Shown: positions 24,060 to 32,738, counted from the stretch's first letter. The stretch is DNA of 64,000 nt from JBLHZY01 sp050633265 (GCA_050633265.1 JBOEGE010000004.1:500933-564932); one strand, 5' to 3'. A program made the numbers and translations. Notes: generated from the sequence alone by a model not told the origin.

Positions 24060-24581
24060 ATGAGCATTCGTCCGATATTGATCCATCCCGATCCCCGCCT
24101 AAAGAAGGTTTGCGCGCCCATTGAGAGCGTGACCCCTGCGCTGCGCAAGCTTGCCGATGATATGTTGGAAACCATGTATGATGCGCCCGGCATTGGGCTT
24201 GCCGCGCCGCAAATCGGGGTGATGGATCGCCTTATTGTGATGGATTGCGTCAAAGAAGAAGGCGCGACGCCTGAACCGATGGCCCTGATCAACCCCGAGG
24301 TTGTTTGGTCGTCTGAGGAAATGAGCACCTATGACGAGGGCTGCCTTTCGATCCCCGAGCAATATGGCGAGGTCGAGCGGCCAGCGCTTGTTCGGGTGAA
24401 GTGGCTTGATCTGGATGGCAAGGCGCAGGAGGCGGAGTTTGATGCGCTTTGGGCGACCTGTGTTCAACACGAGATTGATCATCTCGACGGCAAGCTTTTC
24501 ATTGATTATCTCTCCCCGATGAAGCGCCAGATGATCACCCGCAAGATGCAGAAGCTCAAGCGCGATTTGGCCCGCGCATGA
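24060..24581 (+). CDS. def: Peptide deformylase
   Basis: A 173-residue metalloenzyme that removes the N-formyl group from new proteins. All three signature motifs are intact: GIGLAAPQIGV, EGCLSIP with the metal-binding Cys, and QHEIDHLDG with the metal-binding His pair and catalytic Glu. I chose the ATG at 24060 (MSIRPILIHPDPRL); the upstream in-frame extension does not look conserved. Its stop overlaps the start of the degenerate paralogue by four bases, and fmt follows, which is the standard formyl-Met cluster. Confidence 0.97.
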   Translation: MSIRPILIHPDPRLKKVCAPIESVTPALRKLADDMLETMYDAPGIGLAAPQIGVMDRLIVMDCVKEEGATPEPMALINPEVVWSSEEMSTYDEGCLSIPEQYGEVERPALVRVKWLDLDGKAQEAEFDALWATCVQHEIDHLDGKLFIDYLSPMKRQMITRKMQKLKRDLARA

Positions 24582-25081
24582 GCGTGCGGCCCTGCCTTTC
24601 TTGGCCTGATAAACGGCTGCGTACCGCCGCCGAGCCTGTGACAGAAATCACCGATGAAATCCGCGCGATTTGGCGCGATATGGTTGATGTGATGGAGGCA
24701 ATGCCCGGCGTTGGCCTTGGCGCGCCGCAAATTGGCGTGATGCTGCGGCTTGCGGTGGTGGATGCATCTGAGGCGCGCGGCGCGGCTGTTTTGATGGCCA
24801 ATCCGGAGATTTTGCATGCTTCTGCCAAGCTGCGCCCGCATGAAGAAGCCTCGCCCAACCTGCCCGGGGTCTCTGCGCTGATCGAGCGGCCGCGCGCAGT
24901 ATTGGTTCGATTCATGAATGCGGCGGGTGAGTTGGAAGAGCGCGATTTTGTGAGCCTTTGGGCGACCAGCGTTCAGCATCAGATCGATCATTTGAATGGC
25001 AAGATGTATTTTGATCATCTCAAGCCGGTGAAGCGGCAGATGCTTTTGAAAAAGGCCGAAAAGCTGCGAAAGAAGGGCTAG
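24578..25081 (+). CDS. Peptide deformylase-like protein lacking catalytic residues
   Basis: A 167-residue paralogue of the preceding deformylase. The first motif is kept (GVGLGAPQIGV). The second motif is EEASPNLPGV, with no metal-ligand Cys, and the third is QHQIDHLNG, in which the catalytic Glu is Gln. The fold should form, but normal deformylase activity is unlikely. The frame is intact and sandwiched between def and fmt with tight spacing, so it looks like a maintained gene rather than a decaying one. A regulatory or non-catalytic role is possible but unproven. Confidence 0.9.
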   Translation: MSVRPCLSWPDKRLRTAAEPVTEITDEIRAIWRDMVDVMEAMPGVGLGAPQIGVMLRLAVVDASEARGAAVLMANPEILHASAKLRPHEEASPNLPGVSALIERPRAVLVRFMNAAGELEERDFVSLWATSVQHQIDHLNGKMYFDHLKPVKRQMLLKKAEKLRKKG

Positions 25082-25085
25082 CGGG

Positions 25086-25985
25086 ATGCGCATTATCTTC
25101 ATGGGAACGCCGGATTTTTCCGTACCAGTGCTTGAGGCATTGGTCGGCGCGGGCCATGAGATTGCCGCCGTATATTGCCAGCCGCCGCGCCCTGCGGGCC
25201 GTGGCAAAAAGGAGCGGCCATCGCCCGTTCAGGCCCGCGCCGAGGCCTTGGGATTGCCGGTGCGCCATCCGCTAAATTTCAAGGATGCCGAAGAGCGGGC
25301 GCGGTTTGCTGCGCTTGAGGCGGATATCGCAGTCGTCGTCGCTTATGGGCTGATCTTGCCGCAAGACATCCTCGATGCGCCTGCGCGCGGTTGCCTCAAT
25401 ATTCACGCCTCTTTGCTGCCGCGATGGCGCGGGGCGGCGCCGATTCACCGCGCGATTATGGCGGGCGATGCGGATACGGGCGTTTGCATAATGCAGATGG
25501 AAGCCGGGCTTGATACGGGCCCGGTTTTGCGCCGCGCCAAGATTGCGATTGGCGCGCAGGAGACAACAGGCGCGCTGCATGATCGCCTATCGGCCCTTGG
25601 CGCAGCTGAGATCGTCGCGGCTTTGAGCCAGCTTGATGATCTTGTTGCCGAGCCGCAAAGTGAAGACGGCGTGACTTACGCCAAGAAGATCGACAAAGCC
25701 GAGGCGCGCATTGATTGGGCGCGCCCTGCCGAAGAAGTTGCGCGCCATATCAACGGTTTATCGCCCTTTCCCGGGGCTTGGGCGGATGCGGATGGCGCGC
25801 GGATCAAGATGTTGCAAGCGCGCGTTGTTGCGCAAAGCGGCGCGCCCGGCACGGTATTGAATGGGTTCACAATTGCTTGCGAAAGCGGCGCGGTCGAGAT
25901 TTTGCGCGCACAACGCGAGGGCAAGCGGGCGATGGATAGCGAAGAGTTCCTTAAGGGGATTTCGCTCCCCCTTCGGCTCACGTAG
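25086..25985 (+). CDS. fmt: Methionyl-tRNA formyltransferase
   Basis: A 299-residue enzyme that formylates initiator Met-tRNA using 10-formyl-THF. Motifs are IIFMGTPDFSVPVLEAL, the formyl-THF loop HASLLPRWRGAAPIHRAI, IMQMEAGLDTGPVL and a C-terminal tRNA-binding domain from about residue 205. It starts four bases after the deformylase-like gene, in the same transcription unit. Confidence 0.97.
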   Translation: MRIIFMGTPDFSVPVLEALVGAGHEIAAVYCQPPRPAGRGKKERPSPVQARAEALGLPVRHPLNFKDAEERARFAALEADIAVVVAYGLILPQDILDAPARGCLNIHASLLPRWRGAAPIHRAIMAGDADTGVCIMQMEAGLDTGPVLRRAKIAIGAQETTGALHDRLSALGAAEIVAALSQLDDLVAEPQSEDGVTYAKKIDKAEARIDWARPAEEVARHINGLSPFPGAWADADGARIKMLQARVVAQSGAPGTVLNGFTIACESGAVEILRAQREGKRAMDSEEFLKGISLPLRLT

Positions 25986-26036
25986 CGCCGCTTTACGTGC
26001 CTTTCCAAGAGCGGCGTAAAGGGGCATACTGCGCCC

Positions 26037-26279
26037 ATGCATATCGTATTTCTCATAATTATCGGTGCCGCTGCGGGCTTTCTGGCTACGCGGATGATGA
26101 AGCTTGAAACCAATGTGATCGCGACCGTTGCCATCGGCGTCTTTGGCGCATTGATTGGCGGGATCATCTTGCGGGTGCTGCTCGGTGTCTTCGCCTTTGG
26201 GGCGGGGTTCATTGGGGCAATACTGGGCGCAATGCTGCTGATCTGGATCTGGCGCACCTACCTTGGCGGCCAGAAATAG
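26037..26279 (+). CDS. GlsB/YeaQ/YmgE-type small membrane protein
   Basis: An 80-residue protein with three hydrophobic, glycine-rich helices (FLIIIGAAAGFLATRMM; VIATVAIGVFGALIGGIIL; FGAGFIGAILGAMLLIWIW). It resembles the transglycosylase-associated/GlsB stress family. The start is ATG at 26037. Its stop abuts the rnhA stop, so the two genes are exactly convergent. Confidence 0.75.
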   Translation: MHIVFLIIIGAAAGFLATRMMKLETNVIATVAIGVFGALIGGIILRVLLGVFAFGAGFIGAILGAMLLIWIWRTYLGGQK

Positions 26280-26732
26280 CTAGCGTTTAAACGGCGCCAT
26301 GCCTGCCCGCGCCAGCTCATCTGCGCGCTCATTTTCCGGGTGGCCCGCGTGGCCCTTGACCCATTCCCAAGTAACATCATGGCGCGCTTGGGCATCATCC
26401 AATCGCTGCCACAGATCGACATTTTTCACCGGCTTCTTCGCGGCGGTTTTCCAGCCGTTTTTCTTCCAGCCGTGGATCCAGCCGCTCACCCCGTTTTTTA
26501 CATAGGTGCTGTCGGTGACGATGGTGATATTTGAGGGGCGCTCAAGGGCCTCAAGCGCGTTGATCGCGGCCAAAAGCTCCATGCGATTGTTTGTCGTGTC
26601 GGCCTCGCCCCCCTGCAAATCGCGCTGCTTTACAATCGTCTCACCCTCGCGCGCGATCAGCAAAGCGCCCCAGCCGCCGGGGCCGGGATTGCCCGAACAT
26701 GCCCCATCCGTATAGGCATAAAGTTCAGGCAT
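26280..26732 (-). CDS. rnhA: Ribonuclease HI
   Basis: A 150-residue enzyme that degrades RNA in RNA-DNA hybrids. The four acidic active-site regions are visible: YTDGACSGNPGPGGWG, TTNNRMELLAAINALE, TDSTYVKNG and WVKGHAGHPENERADELA. The basic handle region (KKNGWKTAAKKPVKN) is present. The start overlaps the ispH stop by one base, so it is downstream of ispH in one unit. Confidence 0.97.
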   Translation of the reverse strand: MPELYAYTDGACSGNPGPGGWGALLIAREGETIVKQRDLQGGEADTTNNRMELLAAINALEALERPSNITIVTDSTYVKNGVSGWIHGWKKNGWKTAAKKPVKNVDLWQRLDDAQARHDVTWEWVKGHAGHPENERADELARAGMAPFKR

Positions 26733-27685
26733 CAGGAGGCCAGCTCACGCAAGATGCGGGGCACTTTGAATTCGATGTTTTCTTTAGCAGTTTCAACGAC
26801 TTCCGTCTCAAATTCATAGCGCGCGTGAAAGGCGTCAATCACCTCGTTGATCAAGACTTCCGGCGCGCTTGCCCCTGCCGTAATTCCCACGGATTTCGCC
26901 CCCTCCAAAGCGCGCCAATCAATGTCAGCCGCCCGCTGAACCAATTGCGCATAAGCACAGCCCGCCGCCCGGCCAACCTCGACCAATCGCGCTGAATTCG
27001 AGGAGTTCGGCGCGCCAATTACCAAAAGCGCATCAATGCGCGGCGCAATCGCCTTTACCGCCTCTTGGCGATTGGTGGTGGCATAACAAATGTCTTCTTT
27101 ATGCGGGCCAATGATGGCCGGAAACCGCGCCTGCAAAGCGGCCACAATTTCCGCCGTATCATCAACAGAAAGGGTGGTCTGGGTGATAAAAGCCAGCCGC
27201 TTTGGGTCGCGAATTTCAAGCGAGGCAACATCCGCCGCCGTCTCAACCAAAAGCACTTCGCCCTCGGGCAATTGCCCCATGGTGCCCACGGTTTCTGGAT
27301 GGCCTTGATGCCCGATCATCACCATCTGAAGCCCGGCCTCGTGATGGCGCTCGGCCTCAATATGAACCTTGCTCACAAGTGGGCAGGTTGCATCAACAAA
27401 CACCATTTCGCGCGCCGCCGCCGCCGCAGGCACAGCCTTCGGAACCCCGTGCGCTGAAAAAATTACCGGGCGGTCCTGCGGGCATTCATCGAGCTCCTCA
27501 ACAAAGACCGCGCCCTTATCGCGCAGCTCGTCCACCACGTATTTGTTGTGCACAATCTCATGGCGCACATAAACCGGCGCGCCCCATTTCTCCAATGCCA
27601 TCTCAACGATCTTAATCGCGCGATCAACACCAGCACAAAACCCGCGCGGTGCAGCAAGATAGAGGGTCAGATGTGGCTTGGTCAT
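26732..27685 (-). CDS. ispH: 4-hydroxy-3-methylbut-2-enyl diphosphate reductase
   Basis: Final enzyme of the MEP isoprenoid pathway, 317 residues, with a [4Fe-4S] cluster. Cysteine motifs are RGFCAGVDRAIKIVE, DATCPLVSKVH and ICYATTNRQEAV, with HEIVHNKYVVDEL and GAPNSSNSARLVEVG. The ATG is at 27685. The upstream region holds a repeat copy and the terminator of the NYN gene. Confidence 0.97.
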   Translation of the reverse strand: MTKPHLTLYLAAPRGFCAGVDRAIKIVEMALEKWGAPVYVRHEIVHNKYVVDELRDKGAVFVEELDECPQDRPVIFSAHGVPKAVPAAAAAREMVFVDATCPLVSKVHIEAERHHEAGLQMVMIGHQGHPETVGTMGQLPEGEVLLVETAADVASLEIRDPKRLAFITQTTLSVDDTAEIVAALQARFPAIIGPHKEDICYATTNRQEAVKAIAPRIDALLVIGAPNSSNSARLVEVGRAAGCAYAQLVQRAADIDWRALEGAKSVGITAGASAPEVLINEVIDAFHARYEFETEVVETAKENIEFKVPRILRELAS

Positions 27686-27754
27686 GGCGCGGCTCCTTTG
27701 CCCAAAGACCTAAAGTTCCCCCGGCGCGAGGTCCAGTCCCATTTGAGCGGCTCA

Positions 27755-27787
27755 TTCACAGTTGTGCAAATATCCCCGCCGGAGGCA
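27755..27787. repeat. Intergenic repeat, CCGCCGGAGG type, copy B
   Basis: It shares TTCACAGTTG and AAATATCCCCGCCGGAGGCA with copy A at 9082-9114; only the three bases between these blocks differ. It sits upstream of ispH and downstream of the NYN gene. Confidence 0.75.
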
Positions 27788-27808
27788 CCTTGCAGATATC
27801 CAAAACGC

Positions 27809-27841
27809 AAAAAGCCGAGCGCCCAATCCGCCCGGCTTTTC
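27809..27841 (-). terminator. Rho-independent terminator after the NYN-domain gene
   Basis: AAAAGCCG pairs with CGGCTTTT across a 15-base loop. On the minus strand the stem is followed by a T-rich tract. It lies 48 bases after the stop of the NYN gene. Confidence 0.75.
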
Positions 27842-27888
27842 ACATCTCTTAACGTATCGCGGCCCCTCAAACAGAGCCACACAGCGCG

Positions 27889-28461
27889 TTATTCCGGCGC
27901 TGTTTCGCCCATTTCTTCGCCTTCTCGGGGCTCGCGCGGCGGGCGCCCGATCACATCGCGAAGCTCATCCAATTCGATGAAGTTATCCGCTTGGCGGCGC
28001 AGATCATCCGATATCATCGGCGGGTTTGAACGGATCGTCGAGACAACCGAAACCCGTACCCCTTTTCGCTGAATGCTCTCCAATAGCGGGCGAAAATCGC
28101 CATCGCCTGAGAAAAGCACGATATGATCGACATAGGGCGCAAGCTCCATGGCATCGACGGCAAGTTCGATATCCATATTGCCCTTAACCTTCCGGCGGCC
28201 CTGAGCATCGGTGTATTCTTTGGCCGATTTGGTCACCATGGTGAAACCGTTGTAATTCAGCCAATCGACCAATGGGCGGATCGGAGAATAGTCATCGTTT
28301 TCAAGCAGAGCAGTGTAGTAAAAAGCGCGTAACAGCTTGCCGCGGCGTAAAAATTCCTGGCGTAGCAGTTTATAATCGATGTCAAATCCAAGCGCTTTCG
28401 CGGCGGCATAAAGATTCGATCCATCGATGAACAGCGCAAGCCGTTCGTCTCGGTAGAACAT
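27889..28461 (-). CDS. NYN-domain (LabA/DUF88) protein, putative RNase
   Basis: A 190-residue PIN-like protein of the NYN superfamily. The conserved acidic positions appear in ALFIDGSNLYAAAKALG near the N-terminus, KGNMDIELAVDAMEL in the middle and IVLFSGDGDFRPLLESIQ. The start is ATG at 28461, with a strong AAGGAAATTTT site; a longer in-frame start at 28491 is less likely. The C-terminal tail is Glu/Pro rich. Family members are predicted or shown to be metal-dependent RNases; the target is unknown. It is divergent from folK. Confidence 0.9.
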   Translation of the reverse strand: MFYRDERLALFIDGSNLYAAAKALGFDIDYKLLRQEFLRRGKLLRAFYYTALLENDDYSPIRPLVDWLNYNGFTMVTKSAKEYTDAQGRRKVKGNMDIELAVDAMELAPYVDHIVLFSGDGDFRPLLESIQRKGVRVSVVSTIRSNPPMISDDLRRQADNFIELDELRDVIGRPPREPREGEEMGETAPE

Positions 28462-28560
28462 AAAATTTCCTTCCTTAATGCGCTTCACCAATGGCTTACA
28501 TGAGTGGTAGTTTTAAAATATGCACCGGCGAAACGAGTGCCAAAATAGAGGAATGTTGCG

Positions 28561-29163
28561 ATGTCGCAAGGTCAGAGTGGCGCAAAATTGTGTCAGCACG
28601 CGCTGATCGCAATGGGGGCGAATATCCGCTCAACCGCCGGAACACCTGTGCAAACGATTGCCGCGGCTATTGAGATGCTGCGCGCGGGGGGAATGGTTGT
28701 TGATAGTGTCAGCCCGTTTTACGCAACACCCTGCATACCGGCCGGGGCGGGCCCGGATTATGTTAACGGGGCAATGCGTATCCAGACGGATATGGGGCCA
28801 GAGGCGCTTTTGGCACAGTTGCATGCGGTTGAGGCGGCTTTTGGGCGGGTGCGCGCAGCGCGGTGGCAGGCGCGCGAACTTGATCTTGATTTGATCGCTT
28901 ATGGGGATACGATCCGCCCGGATGCACAAACATGGCAGCACTGGGCTGATTTGCCCTTTGAAGAACAGGCGCGAAGGGCGCCAGAGGCGCTTATCCTGCC
29001 CCATCCGCGCCTGGTGGAGCGCGCCTTTGTTGTGATTCCCCTGGCCCAGATCGCGCCGGATTGGATCCATCCGATTTTGGGCAAAACTTTGCGCGAATTG
29101 GCCGATGCTTTGCCGATCAGTGAGAAAAACGCGCTCAAACTGTTGGATCCTGCAAAAACATAG
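28561..29163 (+). CDS. folK: 2-amino-4-hydroxy-6-hydroxymethyldihydropteridine diphosphokinase
   Basis: Folate-pathway pyrophosphokinase of 200 residues. Motifs are ALIAMGANIRS, SPFYATPCIP, NGAMRIQTD, RWQARELDLDLIAYGD and ILPHPRLVERAFVVIPL. The ATG is at 28561. It is the first gene of the rpoZ-rsh housekeeping block, with 90 bases to rpoZ that carry a separate promoter. Confidence 0.95.
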   Translation: MSQGQSGAKLCQHALIAMGANIRSTAGTPVQTIAAAIEMLRAGGMVVDSVSPFYATPCIPAGAGPDYVNGAMRIQTDMGPEALLAQLHAVEAAFGRVRAARWQARELDLDLIAYGDTIRPDAQTWQHWADLPFEEQARRAPEALILPHPRLVERAFVVIPLAQIAPDWIHPILGKTLRELADALPISEKNALKLLDPAKT

Positions 29164-29185
29164 GGGAAATCAGGCCAATGGGCGC

Positions 29186-29214
29186 TTGTCAAACGGGGCC
29201 ATTGGGCCTACATA
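29186..29214 (+). promoter_or_regulatory. rpoZ promoter with overlapping inverted repeat
   Basis: TTGTCA at 29186-29191 and TACATA at 29209-29214 are separated by exactly 17 bases. The arms CCAATGG (29175-29181) and CCATTGG (29199-29205) flank the -35 and could form an operator. Confidence 0.6.
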
Positions 29215-29253
29215 ACGCCCTTCAAACACTCCCTTGCAAGGATCAAAGAGCAC

Positions 29254-29607
29254 ATGGCCCGCGTTACGGTTGAAGATTGCGTCGATAAAGTTCCTAACCG
29301 CTTTGAGCTGGTAATGCTTGCGTCGCATCGTGCGCGCGAGATTGCGGCAGGCGGTGCGCTGACGGTTGAGCGCGACAATGATAAAAACCCGGTTGTGAGC
29401 CTGCGCGAGATTGCAGAAGAAACACAAAGCGCAGACGCCCTGCGCGAGCGGATGATCGAGAGCCATCAAACGCAGATCGAAGTTGATGAGCCCGAGGAAG
29501 ATGCGATGGCCCTGCTTATGGGGGCTGAGTCTGATAAACCTGCCGAAGACGATATGTCTGAAGAGAAGCTTTTGCGCGCCCTAATGGAAGCGCAAGGCCA
29601 GCAATAA
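29254..29607 (+). CDS. rpoZ: RNA polymerase omega subunit
   Basis: A 117-residue omega subunit that promotes beta-prime folding and is part of the ppGpp site of RNA polymerase. The conserved N-terminal core is MARVTVEDCVDKVPNRFELV, followed by LASHRAREIAAG and NPVVSLREIAE. A long acidic C-terminal tail follows. It is directly upstream of rsh, the ppGpp synthetase/hydrolase gene. Confidence 0.97.
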   Translation: MARVTVEDCVDKVPNRFELVMLASHRAREIAAGGALTVERDNDKNPVVSLREIAEETQSADALRERMIESHQTQIEVDEPEEDAMALLMGAESDKPAEDDMSEEKLLRALMEAQGQQ

Positions 29608-29630
29608 TCGGGCGTTACGCCCCATCAAGA

Positions 29631-29679
29631 GTGCGGACCAGATGATCGACGTCGAAGACCTGATCGCGCTGGTCCGCAC
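29631..29679 (+). promoter_or_regulatory. Perfect inverted repeat bracketing the rsh start codon
   Basis: GTGCGGACCAG at 29631-29641 and CTGGTCCGCAC at 29669-29679 are exact reverse complements with a 27-base loop. The rsh ATG (29642-29644) is the first triplet in the loop, so the left arm covers the ribosome-binding position. A second small hairpin (GGGCG-TTA-CGCCC, 29610-29622) lies just upstream. An mRNA structure that limits rsh translation is a reasonable inference. Confidence 0.6.
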
Positions 29680-31780
29680 CTACAATCCCAAAACAAATGC
29701 CGATCTGATCCGCGCCGCCTATGTTTACGGCGCGCAGATGCATGAGGGGCAGTTCCGCCATTCCGGCGAGCCCTATTTTACCCATCCCGTTGCTGTCGCG
29801 GCGATCCTTTCCGAGCAGCAGCTTGATGACGCGACGATCATCACGGCCCTGTTGCACGACACGATCGAAGATACAGGCAGCACCTATTCCGAGCTTGAGG
29901 CCCGCTTTGGGCGCGATGTGGCCGAATTGGTTGATGGGGTTACCAAGCTGACCAACCTTCAGCTTTCCAGCTCAGAGACCAAACAGGCCGAGAATTTCCG
30001 CAAGCTCTTTATGGCGATGTCAAAAGACCTGCGGGTGATTTTGGTTAAGCTTGCAGATCGCCTTCACAACATGCGCACGATCAAATCAATGCGCCCTGAT
30101 AAGCAGGTCCAAAAGGCCCGCGAAACCATGGATATTTTTGCCCCTTTGGCCGGGCGCATGGGGATGCAATGGATGCGCGAAGAGCTAGAGGATCTGGCGT
30201 TTCGTGTGCTCAATCCAGATGGGCGCAACTCGATCATGCGCCGCTTTATCACGCTTCAGCGCGAAACCGGCGATGTGATCCAGAAGATTACCCATGATAT
30301 CCGCCATGAGCTCAAAGAAGGCGGGATCGAAGCCGAGGTGCTTGGGCGGGCGAAAAAACCCTATTCCATCTGGCGCAAGATGGAAGAGAAAGGCATGAGT
30401 TTCTCGCGCCTTTCGGATATTTACGGCTTTCGGATTATCACAACAACTGAGGCCGATTGTTACCGGGTTTTGGGCGCGATCCATCAACGTTGGCGCGCGG
30501 TTCCCGGCCGCTTTAAAGATTACATCAGCCAGCCCAAAACCAACGGATATCGCTCCATTCACACAACCGTTTCAGGGCGTGATGGCAAGCGGGTTGAGGT
30601 GCAAATCCGCACCCGTCAGATGCATGAAGTTGCCGAGGCCGGGGTTGCGGCGCATTGGTCGTATCGCGATGGTGTTCGTGCGCAAAACCCCTTTGCTGTT
30701 GATCCGGCCAAGTGGATCGCGAGCCTGACAGAGCGGTTTGAGAATGCCGAGGATCATGACGAATTCCTCGAGCATGTGAAGCTTGAGATGTACGCCGATC
30801 AGGTCTTTTGTTTCACGCCCAAAGGGGATGTTGTCAAACTGCCCAAGGGCGCAACGCCGCTGGATTATGCCTATTCAATCCACACGCGGATTGGCGATAG
30901 CTGCGTTGGCGCCAAGGTGGATGGCATCCGCGTGCCGCTTTGGACCCGGCTGAAGAATGGCCAGTCGGTTGAGATCATGACAGCCGAGGGCCAGACCCCG
31001 CAAACCACATGGATTGATATCGTTGTGACCGGGCGCGCCAAGGCTGCGATCCGCCGCTCGTTGCGCGAAGAAAACCGCGGGCGTTTTATCAAGCTTGGCC
31101 GGGAATTGGCGCGTGTGGCCTTTGAGCATGTAGGCAAGAAAGCCACCGAAAAAGCGCTGGCCACTGGCGCACGTCAGCTGTCTATCCCTTCCGTCGATGA
31201 GCTTTTGGCGCGCCTTGGCTCTGCCGAACTTGGGGCGCGCGAAATTGTTGGGGCGCTTTATCCCGAGCTGATCACGCAGGGTGATGTTGTTGATGAAAAG
31301 CGGGCCGTTTTGGGGCTTTCGCCGGATCAGACATTTGAGCGCGCGCAATGTTGCCAGGCTTGCCCGGGCGAGCGGATCGTAGGGATTACCTATCGCGGCA
31401 AAGGGGTTGTTGTTCACGCGATTGATTGCCCGGTATTGGAAGAGCTGGAAGACGAGCCCGATCGCTGGGTTGATCTGCAATGGCATTCGGGGCCGCATGG
31501 GGCGGTTCATAATGTGTCGCTCATCGTTGTGATCCGAAATGATGCAGGTGTTTTGGGGCGGATTTGCACTTTGATCGGTGAGCAGAAGGCAAATATCTCG
31601 GATTTGTACTTCTTGGATCGCAAACCAGATTTTTATCGCCTACTGATTGACGTAGATTTACGGGATGTTGAACATCTGCATGCAGTAATGCTGGCACTGG
31701 AAGCAGAAAGCGATGTTGCGGAGATTTTACGCCATCGCGATTTGGCGCGCCGCCCGCAAGGGCCGCAGCCTTCGATTTAG
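29642..31780 (+). CDS. rsh: Bifunctional (p)ppGpp synthetase/hydrolase Rsh (RelA/SpoT)
   Basis: A 712-residue stringent-response enzyme. The HD hydrolase domain (about residues 25-180) has GEPYFTHPVAVAAI and ALLHDTIEDTGS, with the HD pair intact. The synthetase domain (about residues 230-345) has GRAKKPYSIWRKM, YGFRIITTTE, PKTNGYRSIHTTV and EVQIRTRQMHEVAE. TGS (VFCFTPKGDVVKLPKGATPLDY, split) and a C-terminal ACT domain (about residues 635-712) follow. Both catalytic halves look active. The ATG at 29642 gives the usual MIDVEDLIALVRTYNP, but the ribosome-binding position lies in the arm of a perfect hairpin. Confidence 0.97.
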   Translation: MIDVEDLIALVRTYNPKTNADLIRAAYVYGAQMHEGQFRHSGEPYFTHPVAVAAILSEQQLDDATIITALLHDTIEDTGSTYSELEARFGRDVAELVDGVTKLTNLQLSSSETKQAENFRKLFMAMSKDLRVILVKLADRLHNMRTIKSMRPDKQVQKARETMDIFAPLAGRMGMQWMREELEDLAFRVLNPDGRNSIMRRFITLQRETGDVIQKITHDIRHELKEGGIEAEVLGRAKKPYSIWRKMEEKGMSFSRLSDIYGFRIITTTEADCYRVLGAIHQRWRAVPGRFKDYISQPKTNGYRSIHTTVSGRDGKRVEVQIRTRQMHEVAEAGVAAHWSYRDGVRAQNPFAVDPAKWIASLTERFENAEDHDEFLEHVKLEMYADQVFCFTPKGDVVKLPKGATPLDYAYSIHTRIGDSCVGAKVDGIRVPLWTRLKNGQSVEIMTAEGQTPQTTWIDIVVTGRAKAAIRRSLREENRGRFIKLGRELARVAFEHVGKKATEKALATGARQLSIPSVDELLARLGSAELGAREIVGALYPELITQGDVVDEKRAVLGLSPDQTFERAQCCQACPGERIVGITYRGKGVVVHAIDCPVLEELEDEPDRWVDLQWHSGPHGAVHNVSLIVVIRNDAGVLGRICTLIGEQKANISDLYFLDRKPDFYRLLIDVDLRDVEHLHAVMLALEAESDVAEILRHRDLARRPQGPQPSI

Positions 31781-31912
31781 CGGCTTGGGTGGCTGCTGAG
31801 GCGTTCTAAAAGCAGCCAAATTGTGCCCGGGGTGGGCGCGGTTTGGCCTTGATAAAAGAGGGACATGCCTTAACTGGCATAGGAGTGAGGGCGCATTTTG
31901 CGCGGTAGGTAA

Positions 31913-32650
31913 ATGGTGTTTAAACGCCGAAACAAGCTGACTTTTTTACAGACGCTTGCGCAAGCCATTTGGCCGCGTGGCGGCTGGGGCCGTGCGTTTC
32001 ACTACATGCGCCACCGGATGCGCCGCCTGCCAGACACGCCACATAAAATTGCGCGCGGCGTTTTTGCCGGCGTTTTGACAGTGTTCACCCCGTTTTTTGG
32101 GCTGCATTTTCTGATTGCTGCTCTGCTTGCGCGGGTGATGCGCGGGAATATCGTTGCGGCGCTTTTGGCCACCTTCGTTGGCAATCCGCTAACATATGTG
32201 CCCATCGGGATGATCTCGATGAAGACGGGGCATTTGCTTTTGGGAACGCGCTTTGATCCCAATGCGCATCATTCCATCGTTGGGAAATTCTTCGCTGCGG
32301 CAGAGGATTTGCGGACCAATGCTTTGGCGTTGTTCACCGATGCGGATGCAAATTGGGTCGCTTTGGGGCAGTTCTGGCATGAGGTTTTCTTGCCCTATCT
32401 GATTGGCGGATTGGTGCCGGGTGTCATTCTGGGGCTGGTTGGATATTACCTTACCTTGCCGCTTATTCTGGCCTATCAAAAACGCCGCAAGGGCCGGCTT
32501 AAGGCCAAGTTTGAAGAGCTGCGCGCGCGGGCTGCTGCCAAGAAAGCTGCCAAAGCCGAAGCTCAAAGCGCCACGCAAGAGCCAAGCGATTTGGTTCAAG
32601 ATGCGCCTGTGCAGGACACAAATCCAACCCATGATGATCAAGCGGCCTAG
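31913..32650 (+). CDS. DUF2062 membrane protein
   Basis: A 245-residue protein with a basic N-terminus and the DUF2062 core at about residues 25-195: PHKIARGVFAGVLTVFTPFF, GLHFLIAALLARVMRGN and FVGNPLTYVPIGMISMKTG. Three or four hydrophobic segments suggest an inner-membrane location, and the C-terminal 50 residues are Ala/Lys rich. It occupies its usual place between rsh and pdxJ. Function unknown. Confidence 0.88.
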   Translation: MVFKRRNKLTFLQTLAQAIWPRGGWGRAFHYMRHRMRRLPDTPHKIARGVFAGVLTVFTPFFGLHFLIAALLARVMRGNIVAALLATFVGNPLTYVPIGMISMKTGHLLLGTRFDPNAHHSIVGKFFAAAEDLRTNALALFTDADANWVALGQFWHEVFLPYLIGGLVPGVILGLVGYYLTLPLILAYQKRRKGRLKAKFEELRARAAAKKAAKAEAQSATQEPSDLVQDAPVQDTNPTHDDQAA

Positions 32651-32738
32651 CCATCACAGGATTTCATTTGGGAAGGTGAAAATCGGGGTGTTTGCCGGGC
32701 GCGCGAGGCGCTAACCTGATGCACAACTGAGTTTTGAA

